DNA of 64,000 nucleotides from Shinella daejeonensis. GTDB lineage: Bacteria; Pseudomonadota; Alphaproteobacteria; Rhizobiales; Rhizobiaceae. Within the stretch, counting starts at the first letter, position 1; each line of letters begins with the position of its first letter. Shown here in pieces: positions 27,128 to 36,093 of this stretch. Where the stretch lies: NCBI RefSeq assembly GCF_024281235.1, contig NZ_JAHWXY010000012.1, forward strand, positions 1 to 64,000. The letters run 5' to 3'. The notes under the pieces are model-generated. The model made no database searches and was not told the DNA's origin. It worked only from the letters and a program-made list of their open reading frames with translations. Made by a program: the position numbers and the translations under genes.

Positions 27128-27520
27128 ATGTTGCAGCCGCAAGACGCTTCCGACCAGCACGCCCCGGCGACGACAGCGGCCGCCGGCCGCGAAGCGGCCC
27201 TGCCGCTCGATCTGGTCGAACTGGAACTGGCGCTGGACGGTCTCGACCCCGGCGAAAGCGATTTTGCCGAAATCCTGCGCGTGGCCGCAAAGCGTCTTAA
27301 CGGCGAGTTCCTGTTCGAACTGCCCGCCTCCGATCTTGCCGACAATTGCACCCGGATCGCCGCCTTGCGCGTACCCGATCCGCAGTCGGAGGACGCGCGG
27401 GTGGTGCTCGCCCTGCTCGACGCCGAAGGCCGGACGATCCGGGTCGAATATCCCGACGAGCGCACGGAAGGACTGAAACGGTTCGCGCAGGCCTTTATCG
27501 GCCTTCTGGAGCGCCTCTAG
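27128..27520 (+). CDS. Conserved hypothetical protein
   Basis: A 130-residue soluble, acidic protein with no signal peptide or membrane segment. Its middle, ALDGLDPGESDFAEILRVAA, and end, RFAQAFIGLLERL, look helical. A good site, AAGGAGACGAAG, precedes ATG at 27128. I do not recognise a family. Repeats flank the gene on both sides, at 26924 and 27518, which suggests a single-gene unit. Confidence 0.6.
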   Translation: MLQPQDASDQHAPATTAAAGREAALPLDLVELELALDGLDPGESDFAEILRVAAKRLNGEFLFELPASDLADNCTRIAALRVPDPQSEDARVVLALLDAEGRTIRVEYPDERTEGLKRFAQAFIGLLERL

Positions 27521-27565
27521 AGCATTTCCAGCAAAAGTGTGAAACGGTTTTGCGTCCGGAAATGC
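27518..27565 (-). repeat. Dispersed rhizobial intergenic repeat (copy 3)
   Basis: The minus strand reads GCATTTCCGGACGCAAAACC, then CACACTTTTGCTGGAAATGC. It starts on the stop codon of the hypothetical gene and ends before the lipoprotein gene, in inverse orientation to copies 1 and 2. Confidence 0.75.
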
Positions 27566-27654
27566 GGCTAGAATAAAGAGATAGAGCAATTCCTTGCCGA
27601 ACGGGCGGCGCTCCTCTATTTCAATGCGCATCCTTCCTCATCCGGGGCACGATC

Positions 27655-27963
27655 ATGACCATCCTTCGCATCACCGCCTTCGCCCTTGTCGCCCTGCTTG
27701 CGGCCGGCTGCCAGAGCGTTGCCGAGCGTCGGGCCGCAGACGAGGAGAAATGCCTCTCCTACGGTTTCCGGCAGGGCACCACGGCCTTCGCGGAATGCCT
27801 CCAGCGCATCGACCTCAACCGGTCCGCCAATGTCCGCAGCATGCGCTACTACGACACGCATCTGGCCTTTGGCCATGAGCCGAGGGTCTACGTGGTGCGG
27901 GAGCGCGAAAGGCGGCGCGACACCCACCGCCCCCGCGATTGCAAGGTCAGGCCCTGCCGTTGA
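27655..27963 (+). CDS. Small lipoprotein
   Basis: A 102-residue protein with a lipoprotein signal ending in LLAAGC. The mature part, EKCLSYGFRQGTTAFAECLQ, is the pattern of short conserved rhizobial lipoproteins; the C-terminus is very basic (RERERRRDTHRPRD). Its last 17 bp overlap the end of the convergent ppdK gene. The function is unknown. Confidence 0.72.
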   Translation: MTILRITAFALVALLAAGCQSVAERRAADEEKCLSYGFRQGTTAFAECLQRIDLNRSANVRSMRYYDTHLAFGHEPRVYVVRERERRRDTHRPRDCKVRPCR

Positions 27964-30613
27964 AAGCCGCCTGCGCCGCCGCGAGCCGGGCGATCGGCAC
28001 GCGGAAAGGCGAACAGGACACATAGTCCAGTCCCGCATCCTCGCAGAAGCGGATCGAGGCGGGATCGCCGCCATGCTCACCGCAGATGCCGAGCTTGAGA
28101 TCGTCCCGCGTCCTGCGGCCGCGTTCGGCGGCGATGCGGATCAACTCCCCGACACCGTCGAAATCCAGCTGCACGAACGGGTCCTGCTCGACAATTCCCT
28201 TCTGGATATAGGTCGTCAGGAAGGCCGAGGCGTCGTCGCGCGAAATGCCGAAGGTGGTCTGCGTCAGGTCGTTGGTGCCGAAGGAGAAGAATTCCGCCGA
28301 TTCGGCGATGACATGGGCGCGCAACGCCGCGCGCGGCAGTTCGATCATCGTGCCGACGAGATAGTCGATCGTCACGCCCGTCCCGGCGACGACAGAGCGG
28401 GCGACGGCGTCGATGCGCGCCTTCACATAATCCAGCTCCTCCTTGAGCCCGACCAGCGGCACCATGATTTCCGGCACCACGGCAGCGCCGGTCTTGCGCG
28501 CGGCGACGGCCGCCGCCTCGAAGATCGCGCGGGCCTGCATCTCGGCGATCTCGGGATAGGAGATCGCCAGACGGCAACCGCGATGGCCGAGCATCGGATT
28601 GAACTCGTGCAGCGCGTCGACGCGCTGGCGCAACGCCGCCTCGTCGATCGAAAGCGCGGCGGCGACCTCGACGATCTCCGCGTCCGTCTTGGGCAGGAAT
28701 TCATGCAGCGGCGGATCGAGCAGGCGGATCGTCACCGGCAGGCCGTGCATGATCTCGAAGAGTTCCGAAAAATCCGCGCATTGCATGGGCAGCAGCTTCT
28801 GGAGCGCCGCCCGGCGCCCCGCTTCGTCTCCGGCGAGGATCATCTCACGCATGACATTGATGCGGCTGCCTTCGAAGAACATATGCTCGGTGCGGCAAAG
28901 GCCGATGCCTTCCGCGCCGAAGGCACGGGCGGCGCGCGCATCCGCCGGCGTCTCGGCATTGGTGCGCACCTTCATGCGCCGCGTCCGGTCGGCCCACTCC
29001 ATGATGCGGCCGAAATCGCCGGAAAGCTCGGGCTGAAGCATCGGGATCTCGCCCTTCAGCACCTGGCCGGAAGAGCCGTCGATGGTGATGACATCGCCCG
29101 CCTTCAGCGTCAGTCCCTGGGCGATCAGCAGATGATCGCGCAGATCGACGCGCAGGGTTCCCGCGCCGGAGACGCAAGGGATGCCCATGCCGCGCGCGAC
29201 GACGGCGGCGTGGCTGGTCATGCCGCCGCGGGTCGTCAGGATGCCCTCGGCGGCATGCATGCCGTGAATATCCTCCGGGCTGGTCTCGACGCGCACGAGG
29301 ATGACCTTCCGTCCCTCCCCTTCCGCCTGCACGGCTTCTTCCGAGGTGAAGACGATTTCGCCTGTCGCGGCACCCGGCGAGGCGGGCAGACCCGAGCCGA
29401 TCACCTGACGGCTGGCGCGCGGATCGATGGTCGGATGGAGGAGCTGGTCGAGGGAGGCGGGATCGATGCGCGATACGGCCTCGCCCTCGCTGATCAGTCC
29501 CTCGTCGGCCATATCGACCGCGATCTTCAGCGCGGCCCGGGCGGTGCGCTTGCCGGAGCGGGTCTGAAGCATCCACAGCTTGCCGCGCTCAATGGTGAAT
29601 TCCAGATCCTGCATGTCGCGATAGTGCCGTTCAAGCCGGTCGCAGATCGCGCAGAACTCGGCGAAGGCCTCCGGCATCAGCTTTTCCAGCGACGGCCGGT
29701 CGGAGCCGGAGGAAAGGCGCGCCACCTCGGTAATATTCTGCGGCGTGCGGATGCCGGCAACGACATCCTCGCCCTGCGCATTGACGAGGAACTCGCCGTA
29801 AAGCGCCTTCTCGCCGGTGGAGGGATTGCGCGTGAAGGCGACACCCGTCGCAGAGGAATTGCCGAGATTGCCGAAGACCATCGCCTGCACGTTGACGGCG
29901 GTGCCCCAGACGGCCGGGATATTGTGCAGCATCCGATAGGTGACGGCGCGGGCGTTCATCCAGCTTGCGAAGACCGCGCCGATGGCCCCCCAGAGCTGGA
30001 CCTCCGGATCCTGCGGGAAGGGTTCGCCCAGTTCCTCGACGATCATCGCCTTGTAGCGGGCGATCACCTCCTGCCATTCGGCGGCGGAAAGCTCGGTGTC
30101 GTGCTCATGGCCGAAATGGGCCTTCTCATCCTCGAGGATATCCTCGAAGACCTCATGATCGAGCCCCATGACGACATCGCCATACATCTGGATGAAGCGG
30201 CGGTAGCTATCCCAGGCGAAGCGCGCGTCGCCGGCGTCATGGCCGAGCGCCTCGACCGTCCGGTCGTTGAGGCCGAGGTTCAGCACCGTATCCATCATGC
30301 CCGGCATGGAAGCGCGCGAGCCGGAGCGGACGGACAAGAGGAGAGGCTTGCCGGTATCGCCGAAGACGCGGCCGGTGATCGCCTCCATCTGGCGCAAGCC
30401 CTGCCGGACCTGCTCCTTCAGCCCGTCGGGAAAGGCGCGGCCGTTTTCATAATAATGGTTGCAGGCGGCAGTGACGATGGTGAGGCCCGGCGGCACCGCA
30501 AGGCCGAGATTGCACATCTCCGCCAGATTCGCGCCCTTCCCGCCCAGGAGATTGCGCTCGCCCGCGCCTCCCTCGGCACGGCCCGCCCCGAAGGTATAGA
30601 CCCACTTCTCCAT
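27947..30613 (-). CDS. ppdK: Pyruvate, phosphate dikinase
   Basis: An 888-residue enzyme that interconverts pyruvate, ATP and phosphate with phosphoenolpyruvate, AMP and diphosphate. The N-terminal nucleotide-binding domain begins KWVYTFGAGRAEGGAG; the swivelling phosphohistidine domain has RGGMTSHAAVVARGMG with the catalytic His; the PEP/pyruvate barrel at the C-terminus ends with CGEHGGDPASIRFCEDAGLD. ATG at 30613 follows GGGAGGCGGTA. The length is usual for alphaproteobacteria. In rhizobia it links the TCA cycle with gluconeogenesis. Confidence 0.96.
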   Translation of the reverse strand: MEKWVYTFGAGRAEGGAGERNLLGGKGANLAEMCNLGLAVPPGLTIVTAACNHYYENGRAFPDGLKEQVRQGLRQMEAITGRVFGDTGKPLLLSVRSGSRASMPGMMDTVLNLGLNDRTVEALGHDAGDARFAWDSYRRFIQMYGDVVMGLDHEVFEDILEDEKAHFGHEHDTELSAAEWQEVIARYKAMIVEELGEPFPQDPEVQLWGAIGAVFASWMNARAVTYRMLHNIPAVWGTAVNVQAMVFGNLGNSSATGVAFTRNPSTGEKALYGEFLVNAQGEDVVAGIRTPQNITEVARLSSGSDRPSLEKLMPEAFAEFCAICDRLERHYRDMQDLEFTIERGKLWMLQTRSGKRTARAALKIAVDMADEGLISEGEAVSRIDPASLDQLLHPTIDPRASRQVIGSGLPASPGAATGEIVFTSEEAVQAEGEGRKVILVRVETSPEDIHGMHAAEGILTTRGGMTSHAAVVARGMGIPCVSGAGTLRVDLRDHLLIAQGLTLKAGDVITIDGSSGQVLKGEIPMLQPELSGDFGRIMEWADRTRRMKVRTNAETPADARAARAFGAEGIGLCRTEHMFFEGSRINVMREMILAGDEAGRRAALQKLLPMQCADFSELFEIMHGLPVTIRLLDPPLHEFLPKTDAEIVEVAAALSIDEAALRQRVDALHEFNPMLGHRGCRLAISYPEIAEMQARAIFEAAAVAARKTGAAVVPEIMVPLVGLKEELDYVKARIDAVARSVVAGTGVTIDYLVGTMIELPRAALRAHVIAESAEFFSFGTNDLTQTTFGISRDDASAFLTTYIQKGIVEQDPFVQLDFDGVGELIRIAAERGRRTRDDLKLGICGEHGGDPASIRFCEDAGLDYVSCSPFRVPIARLAAAQAAFNGRA

Positions 30614-30747
30614 TACCGCCTCCCAAATGCAGCCCGGGAGCCTACAGGAAGTGAAATCCGTTGGAAATCCGCTGACGCAAGAATTTTGCTGCAATGCACC
30701 AATTTATTGAGCGCATTGCAGCATCCGGAAGCGTCATCCGCCGCCCG

Positions 30748-30894
30748 TCAGTTCCCCTCGATGGAAAGCCCGTCCTCGCCGAGGCGGATCTCGACGCCGT
30801 CCGGCTTCTTCTCCTGCTGATAGGCATAATAGGAAAACCCGGCGACCACCACGATAAGCGCGCCGATAATCATGTAAAGTGCGTTTCTGTTCAC
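30748..30894 (-). CDS. Small single-span membrane protein (48 aa)
   Basis: The frame starts at GTG 30894 and encodes 48 residues: a short N-terminus, a hydrophobic span (about residues 7-24, IIGALIVVVAGFSYYAY) and an acidic tail, KPDGVEIRLGEDGLSIEGN. GGGGA lies 5-6 bp upstream. The pattern of a membrane span followed by a xxGVEIRxGExGxSxE tail is familiar from small uncharacterised rhizobial proteins. It sits between smc and ppdK on the same strand. The function is unknown. Confidence 0.65.
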   Translation of the reverse strand: MNRNALYMIIGALIVVVAGFSYYAYQQEKKPDGVEIRLGEDGLSIEGN

Positions 30895-30990
30895 GAAAAT
30901 CCCCATGTCTCGAAATCCGCCTGTTCGGGCGAACGGCGATGAAACGATTGGCAGCCTGTTTTGTTCCGGTAGCGGGCTCGTATCGGCGTC

Positions 30991-31037
30991 AAAGCAATTC
31001 CGGACGCAAAGCCGGTTCCGGTTTTCGGAACCGCTCT
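30991..31037 (+). repeat. Dispersed rhizobial intergenic repeat (copy 4, divergent)
   Basis: AAAGCAATTCCGGACGCAAA followed by GCCGGTTCCGGTTTTCGGAA. The left arm fits the family; the right part differs. Its end touches the smc stop codon. Confidence 0.55.
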
Positions 31038-34000
31038 ACGACGCCTCGCGCAGGCGCTCGGCCGCCTGGAGATCCACCGATACGAGTTGGGAGACGCCCT
31101 GCTCGGCCATGGTGACGCCGAACAGACGGTCCATGCGCGCCATGGTGATGGGGTTATGGGTGATGATGACGAAACGGGTCTCGGTGGAGGCGGCCATCTC
31201 GTCCATCAGGTTGCAGAACCGCTCGACGTTGTGATCGTCGAGCGGCGCGTCGACCTCGTCGAGCACGCAAATCGGCGCGGGATTGGTGAGAAAGACGGCG
31301 AAGATCAGCGCCATGGCCGTCAGCGCCTGCTCGCCGCCGGACAACAGCGTCATGGTCTGCGGCTTCTTGCCCGGCGGGCGGGCGAGGATTTCGAGGCCGG
31401 CATCCAGCGGGTCGTCGCTCTCGATCAGTTGCAGTTCCGCCGTGCCGCCCCCGAAGAGATGGGTGAAAAGACGCTGGAATTGCACGTTGACGACATCGAA
31501 GGCGGCCAGCAGCCGCTCGCGCCCCTCGCGATTGAGGCTCTGGATGGCCGAGCGCAGCTTGCGGATCGCCTCGATGATATCCTCCCGCTCGGCAACCAGC
31601 GCGGCGAGGCGCTCGGAAAGCTCCTTCTGCTCCTCCTCCGCCCGGAGATTGACCGCGCCGAGACGCTCGCGCTCGATTTTCAGCCGCTCGAGTTCCCGCT
31701 CGCGTTCGCGCGGATCGGGAAGCGGCGCGTCGGCCGGGTGATCGGCGAGCCGCAGCGCCTCATGCGGGCCGCAGGCCAAGGCCTCGCGGATGCGCGCCTC
31801 GCCCTCCAGCCGCCGTTCGCGGGCCGAAACGAGGCGTTCCTCCGTCCGGCCGCGCGTCTCGCGCGATTCGGCGAGCTGCGACAGCGCCGTCACGGCGACG
31901 CGGTCGGCCTCGCGCTGGCGGTTTTCCGCCTCCTGAAGCGCATCGGCGGCCTCCCGCCGGGCGGTTTCGGCATTGGCGAGGCCGGTCAGCAGCGCCTGGC
32001 GCTTGTCCTCGATCTCCTCCGGGGCCTCGGCCAGCCGCTCCATCTCGCCGGCGGCTTCCGCCTCGCGCTCGCGAAGCGTCGCTATGTGGCTTTCCGCATT
32101 GGCGGCCCGGCTGGTCCAGGTCTCGCGTTCGGCGGAGATCGTCATCAGGCGGCGGCGGCGATCCGCCATCTCGCGGGAAAGCCCGTCATGACCGGCGCGC
32201 GCCTCGGCCACCGTCGCCCGGTCGGTCGCAACCTCCATGGCCAGCGCCGCAAGGCGCGTATCGAGATCGGCAAGGTCGGGGCCCTCCTCCAGCGCGGCGC
32301 GGGCGTCCTCCAGACCGACGGCGGCCTCCTCCGCCTGCGCCTCGATCTGAATGCGGGTTTCCGACAGGACGGCGCGGCGGCGGATGAGGTCGCCGGAGGC
32401 CCGCTCGGCCTCTTCCAGAGCCTCGCGCGCTTCGCCGAGCGCGCGAGCGGCCCCACGCTGGGCCTCGCGCGCGGCCTGCTGACGCTGCATCTCGGCGCGG
32501 ATCGTCTCGCCGGCGCGGACAAGCCCGGCTTCGGCGGCGGAAAGCGCGCCGCGCGCCTCTTCCAGTTCGGCCTCCAGTTCGCCGAGCCGGTTCTTCTGCT
32601 CCAGCCGCAGCGCCGCAGCACTTGGCGCATCGGCGCCGGTGATATGACCGTCCCAGCGGACGACCGCGCCGTCGCGGGTCACCAGCCGCTGGCCGGCTTT
32701 CAGTTGCGGCAGAAGGGCAAGCGCTTCCCCGACATCCGCCGCAACGCCGATCTGGGCCAGCCGCCGCCGCAGCACGGCGGGCGCGCGGACATGCTCGATC
32801 AGCGCCGTGACGCCCGCCGGCAGGCCGGGATCGCCCGCCCCGTCGCCAGCGAGCCGCCAATGGGCGGGAGCCTCGGGATCGGCGGGCGAGTCGAGATCGT
32901 CGCCGAACGCCGCGCCGAGCGCCGTCTCATAGCCGCGATCCACATGCACGTCCTCGACGACGGGCGCGAAGGAGCCACCGGCCGCACCGGCCTCCAGCAT
33001 GCGGCGGATGGTGCGCGCTTCGGTCTCGATGCCGCCAAGCCGCGCACGCGCGGCGTCGACAGGGCCGCGCAGGGCCGATTCGGCAAAGCGGGCTTCCTCC
33101 AGCGCTTCCTCCACGAGGGCCAGCATCTCGCCGGCTTCCTCCAGCGCCGCCCCGGCCGCCTGGACGGCGGCGCGGCGTTCTTCCGGATCGGGAAGCGCGG
33201 CGATGCGGACGTCCATCTCCTGAAGTTCGCGGGCCTGCGCATCGAGCTGCTGGCCAAGCCGCAGGCGACGGTCGGAAAGGTCGCGGATCGCCTTTTCAAG
33301 CTGGTTGCGAAGCGCCAGCGCCTCGGCGCGCCGGGCGGTGACATCGGCAAGGGCCTGCTCGCTTGCGGCAAGCCTGGCGGCGGCCGCCTCCATCGTCTCC
33401 CGCGCGGCCTCGGCGCGCTCGTCGGCCTCGGCGAGGATCTCGCCGATCTCCGCTTCCTCCGCCTCCAGCCGTTCCAGCACGGCGGCATTGTCGGCCACCA
33501 TGCGCTCTTCGCGGGAAATATCCTCCGCAAGCTGCACCATGCGGCGGGAAAGCTCGTCACGGCGGCGCGCGAGCCGGACGGAATCCTCTTCCAGTTGCGC
33601 GCGGGCGATCTGAAGCCGTTGCAGCGCGGCCGCGAGCTTCGCCTCGTTTTCGCGCAATTCCGGCAGCTTGAGGCTGGCGACCGCCTGCTCCTTCGCCGCC
33701 TCCATCTGCGCCTGCGCCCGCGCGGCGACGAGGGAGGTCGCGTTGTTGAGCTGGCTTTCGGCCTCCGCCTCCGCCTCCTTCGCCTGCGTCCAGCGGATAT
33801 GCAGCAGCATCGCCTCATGGCGGCGGATATCGGCCGACAGCATCCTGAAGCGGTTCGCCTGGCGCGACTGCCGTTTCAGGCTCTCGATCTGACTCTCCAG
33901 CTGCGAGGTGACGTCATCCAGCCGTTCGAGATTGGTTTCGGCGGCGCGCAGCCGCAGTTCCGCCTCGTGGCGGCGGGAATGCAGGCCGGAGATGCCGGCC

Positions 34001-34500
34001 GCCTCTTCCAGCAGCTGCCGGCGGGCCTGGGGCTTGGCCTGGATCAGTTCGCCGATGCGCCCCTGCCCGACCATGGAGGGCGAGCGCGCTCCGGTGGAGG
34101 CATCGGCGAAGAGAAGCTGCACATCCCTGGCGCGCGCTTCCTTGCCGTTGATGCGGTAGACCGAGCCGTTCTCGCGCTCGATGCGGCGCGTCACCTGGAT
34201 CTCGTCGGCATCGTTGAAGGCGGCGGGGGCGGTGCGGTCCGAATTGTCGAGATAGAGGCCGACCTCGGCGGTGTTGCGCGCGGGCCGGTTGCCGGAGCCG
34301 GAGAAGATGACGTCGTCCATGCCGGACGCGCGCATGTTCTTGTAGGAATTCTCCCCCATCACCCAGCGCAGCGCCTCGACGAGGTTCGACTTGCCGCAGC
34401 CGTTCGGACCGACGACGCCGGTCAGCCCCCGTTCGATGGAGAATTCCGTGGGCTCGACGAAGGATTTGAAACCGAGAAGGCGGAGCCTGGTGAACCTCAT
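31036..34500 (-). CDS. smc: Chromosome segregation protein SMC
   Basis: A 1154-residue SMC ATPase. Walker A is GPNGCGKSN (31-39). Two long Ala/Glu/Arg-rich coiled coils flank a hinge around residues 510-620, and the C-terminal head has the signature LLSGGEQALTAMAL and Walker B CVLDEVDAPLDDHN. It compacts and helps segregate the chromosome with ScpA and ScpB, which are not in this window. It is followed by a DsbA-like lipoprotein, DUF721 and mutY, an order conserved in rhizobia. Confidence 0.97.
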   Translation of the reverse strand: MRFTRLRLLGFKSFVEPTEFSIERGLTGVVGPNGCGKSNLVEALRWVMGENSYKNMRASGMDDVIFSGSGNRPARNTAEVGLYLDNSDRTAPAAFNDADEIQVTRRIERENGSVYRINGKEARARDVQLLFADASTGARSPSMVGQGRIGELIQAKPQARRQLLEEAAGISGLHSRRHEAELRLRAAETNLERLDDVTSQLESQIESLKRQSRQANRFRMLSADIRRHEAMLLHIRWTQAKEAEAEAESQLNNATSLVAARAQAQMEAAKEQAVASLKLPELRENEAKLAAALQRLQIARAQLEEDSVRLARRRDELSRRMVQLAEDISREERMVADNAAVLERLEAEEAEIGEILAEADERAEAARETMEAAAARLAASEQALADVTARRAEALALRNQLEKAIRDLSDRRLRLGQQLDAQARELQEMDVRIAALPDPEERRAAVQAAGAALEEAGEMLALVEEALEEARFAESALRGPVDAARARLGGIETEARTIRRMLEAGAAGGSFAPVVEDVHVDRGYETALGAAFGDDLDSPADPEAPAHWRLAGDGAGDPGLPAGVTALIEHVRAPAVLRRRLAQIGVAADVGEALALLPQLKAGQRLVTRDGAVVRWDGHITGADAPSAAALRLEQKNRLGELEAELEEARGALSAAEAGLVRAGETIRAEMQRQQAAREAQRGAARALGEAREALEEAERASGDLIRRRAVLSETRIQIEAQAEEAAVGLEDARAALEEGPDLADLDTRLAALAMEVATDRATVAEARAGHDGLSREMADRRRRLMTISAERETWTSRAANAESHIATLREREAEAAGEMERLAEAPEEIEDKRQALLTGLANAETARREAADALQEAENRQREADRVAVTALSQLAESRETRGRTEERLVSARERRLEGEARIREALACGPHEALRLADHPADAPLPDPRERERELERLKIERERLGAVNLRAEEEQKELSERLAALVAEREDIIEAIRKLRSAIQSLNREGRERLLAAFDVVNVQFQRLFTHLFGGGTAELQLIESDDPLDAGLEILARPPGKKPQTMTLLSGGEQALTAMALIFAVFLTNPAPICVLDEVDAPLDDHNVERFCNLMDEMAASTETRFVIITHNPITMARMDRLFGVTMAEQGVSQLVSVDLQAAERLREAS

Positions 34501-34596
34501 GGGCCGGCCGGGCGGCCAGCGCCCCCCTCTTCCGCCGCCGGATGAAAAGCGGGCGTGCGGCTTCCGCCGCCGCCCGCTGCAAGTCCGGCCGGACGA

Positions 34597-35331
34597 TCAG
34601 AGCATGCTGTCGATGAGGGCCGACATGGTGTCAACCGACATGGCTCCCGTATAACGCTTGCCGTTGATCAGGAACGTCGGCGTCGAATTGACGCCGAATT
34701 CCTTGGCACCCCGTTCGCGTACCGTGTTCACATCATCCAGAAGCTTCTGGTTCGTCAAGCACGCTTTGAAACTATCCTCGGTAAAACCGGCGAGCTTCGA
34801 CATTTGCAGCAGCGCCGCGCGGCCGTCCTCGGCCGCCGCCCAGGTTTCCTGCTGCTTCATCAGCATGGCGATCATCGGGAAATACTGCTCCGGCGGCGCG
34901 CAGCGCGCCAGCATGAAGGCCGCCGCGGCGCGCGGGTCGAACGGAAATTCGCGCAGGATGAAACGCACCTTGCCGGAGTCGATGTATTTCTCCTTGATCG
35001 GCTCCAGCGTCTCATTGTGGAAGACGGCGCAATGCGGGCAGGTCGCCGACATATATTCGACGATGGTGACCGGCGCATCGTCCTGGCCGAGCGCCATTTC
35101 GGGCAAGGGTCCGGGCTTCAGCACCTCGGCCATGTCGACATTGCCGTCGGAAGCCGGCAATTCCGCGGCGCTCGCCGTCGAGGCCGTGGTCTCGGAGGAC
35201 ACCTGGCCGGCCTCGGGAGCCGCGGCGGTCTCCTTCGTCTCGTCGCTGCAAGCGGCCAGCGTCAGGGCGAGCGTTGCGACGGCGACGCCGGAGAAAAGGC
35301 GCTTCATGAGGCGCGGTTCGGAAGGGGACAT
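34597..35331 (-). CDS. DsbA-family thioredoxin-like lipoprotein
   Basis: A 244-residue protein with a lipobox (LALTLAACSDE, Cys28) and a DsbA-type thioredoxin fold with active site SATCPHC (98-101) and cis-Pro region STPTFLINGKRY. It should act in the periplasm, anchored to a membrane, oxidising or reducing disulfides. ATG at 35331 is preferred because of the GGAGA site in front of it; ATG at 35307 is an alternative. It lies just upstream of smc on the same strand. Confidence 0.9.
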   Translation of the reverse strand: MSPSEPRLMKRLFSGVAVATLALTLAACSDETKETAAAPEAGQVSSETTASTASAAELPASDGNVDMAEVLKPGPLPEMALGQDDAPVTIVEYMSATCPHCAVFHNETLEPIKEKYIDSGKVRFILREFPFDPRAAAAFMLARCAPPEQYFPMIAMLMKQQETWAAAEDGRAALLQMSKLAGFTEDSFKACLTNQKLLDDVNTVRERGAKEFGVNSTPTFLINGKRYTGAMSVDTMSALIDSML

Positions 35332-35478
35332 GATCTCTCCTGTCGGAAGGAATGCAGGTTGTGGCGCGATCACCCGTTATACCCGCTTTCGGGCGGGAAC
35401 AAGCATGGCCGCCGCCAGACACTTCAAAGAATTGTGACCGCACGATGGTTGCACGCGGGGCGATTGCGCAAGCAGCCT

Positions 35479-35991
35479 TCAACGCGGCGTTTTCCGCCGG
35501 CCGAGCACGCCCGTTCCGAGCCGGCGCAGAGCGGCCTTCAGCGCATCGCCCTCGATGCCGGAAACCAGATCGTCGAGATGGCGGGCGGCCTCGCCGGTCA
35601 GCGGGCGCGGCTTCGGGCGGTGGCGCTGCCCGGCCGTCACGGGTTTCTGCACGATGCGCAGCTGGCCGATCGCCGGAAATCCGAAAAACCCGTTGATGCG
35701 CTGGACGATCTCACCCTGCCTATGGCTGAGGAAGAGGGCGCGCGCGCCCTCGCAGGCGACGGTGAGGACGCCCGACTGATGGCCGCCGCCCTCGCCGGTC
35801 ATCTCCGAGGCGCGGCGCGGCCAGGCGATGCGTTCCGGCCGGGTGCATTCGGCGAATTCCGCTCCCGCGATCTCCTCCCAGGAACCCAGCAGCATGGTGT
35901 TGATGCCGGCGCGCCGGGCCAGCACCGGATCGATGAGCGCGTTGGCCACTTCGCTGATCTGGACAATGCCGCGCCGGGACGTAGCTTTCAT
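35479..35991 (-). CDS. DUF721 domain protein
   Basis: A 170-residue protein of the DUF721 (DciA-like) family. The N-terminal KH-like part has VANALIDPVLARRAGINTML, and the pattern LTVACEGARALFLSHRQGEI is the conserved core. Relatives of this family load the replicative helicase in bacteria that lack DnaC; that role is family knowledge, not seen here. ATG at 35991 gives the usual N-terminus. It is divergent from mutY. Confidence 0.85.
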   Translation of the reverse strand: MKATSRRGIVQISEVANALIDPVLARRAGINTMLLGSWEEIAGAEFAECTRPERIAWPRRASEMTGEGGGHQSGVLTVACEGARALFLSHRQGEIVQRINGFFGFPAIGQLRIVQKPVTAGQRHRPKPRPLTGEAARHLDDLVSGIEGDALKAALRRLGTGVLGRRKTPR

Positions 35992-36093
35992 CGCGTCGTC
36001 TTTCGAACCTCTGTCTGCCGTTCTTCCGGCCGCGGCTTGAAGATCGCCGCCGGGTCGGCCAGTTATAGGACCGGATATTCCATCAGGCAAATC

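Noticed and set aside
27686-30820. A 1044-codon open frame opposite ppdK
   Set aside because: It is antisense to an unmistakable pyruvate phosphate dikinase, and the translation is low-complexity.
31087-34545. A 1152-codon open frame on the plus strand
   Set aside because: It is the antisense shadow of smc. GC-rich coiled-coil codons rarely give stops on the opposite strand. The translation has no domain, no start signal and a biased Arg/Gly/Ala composition.
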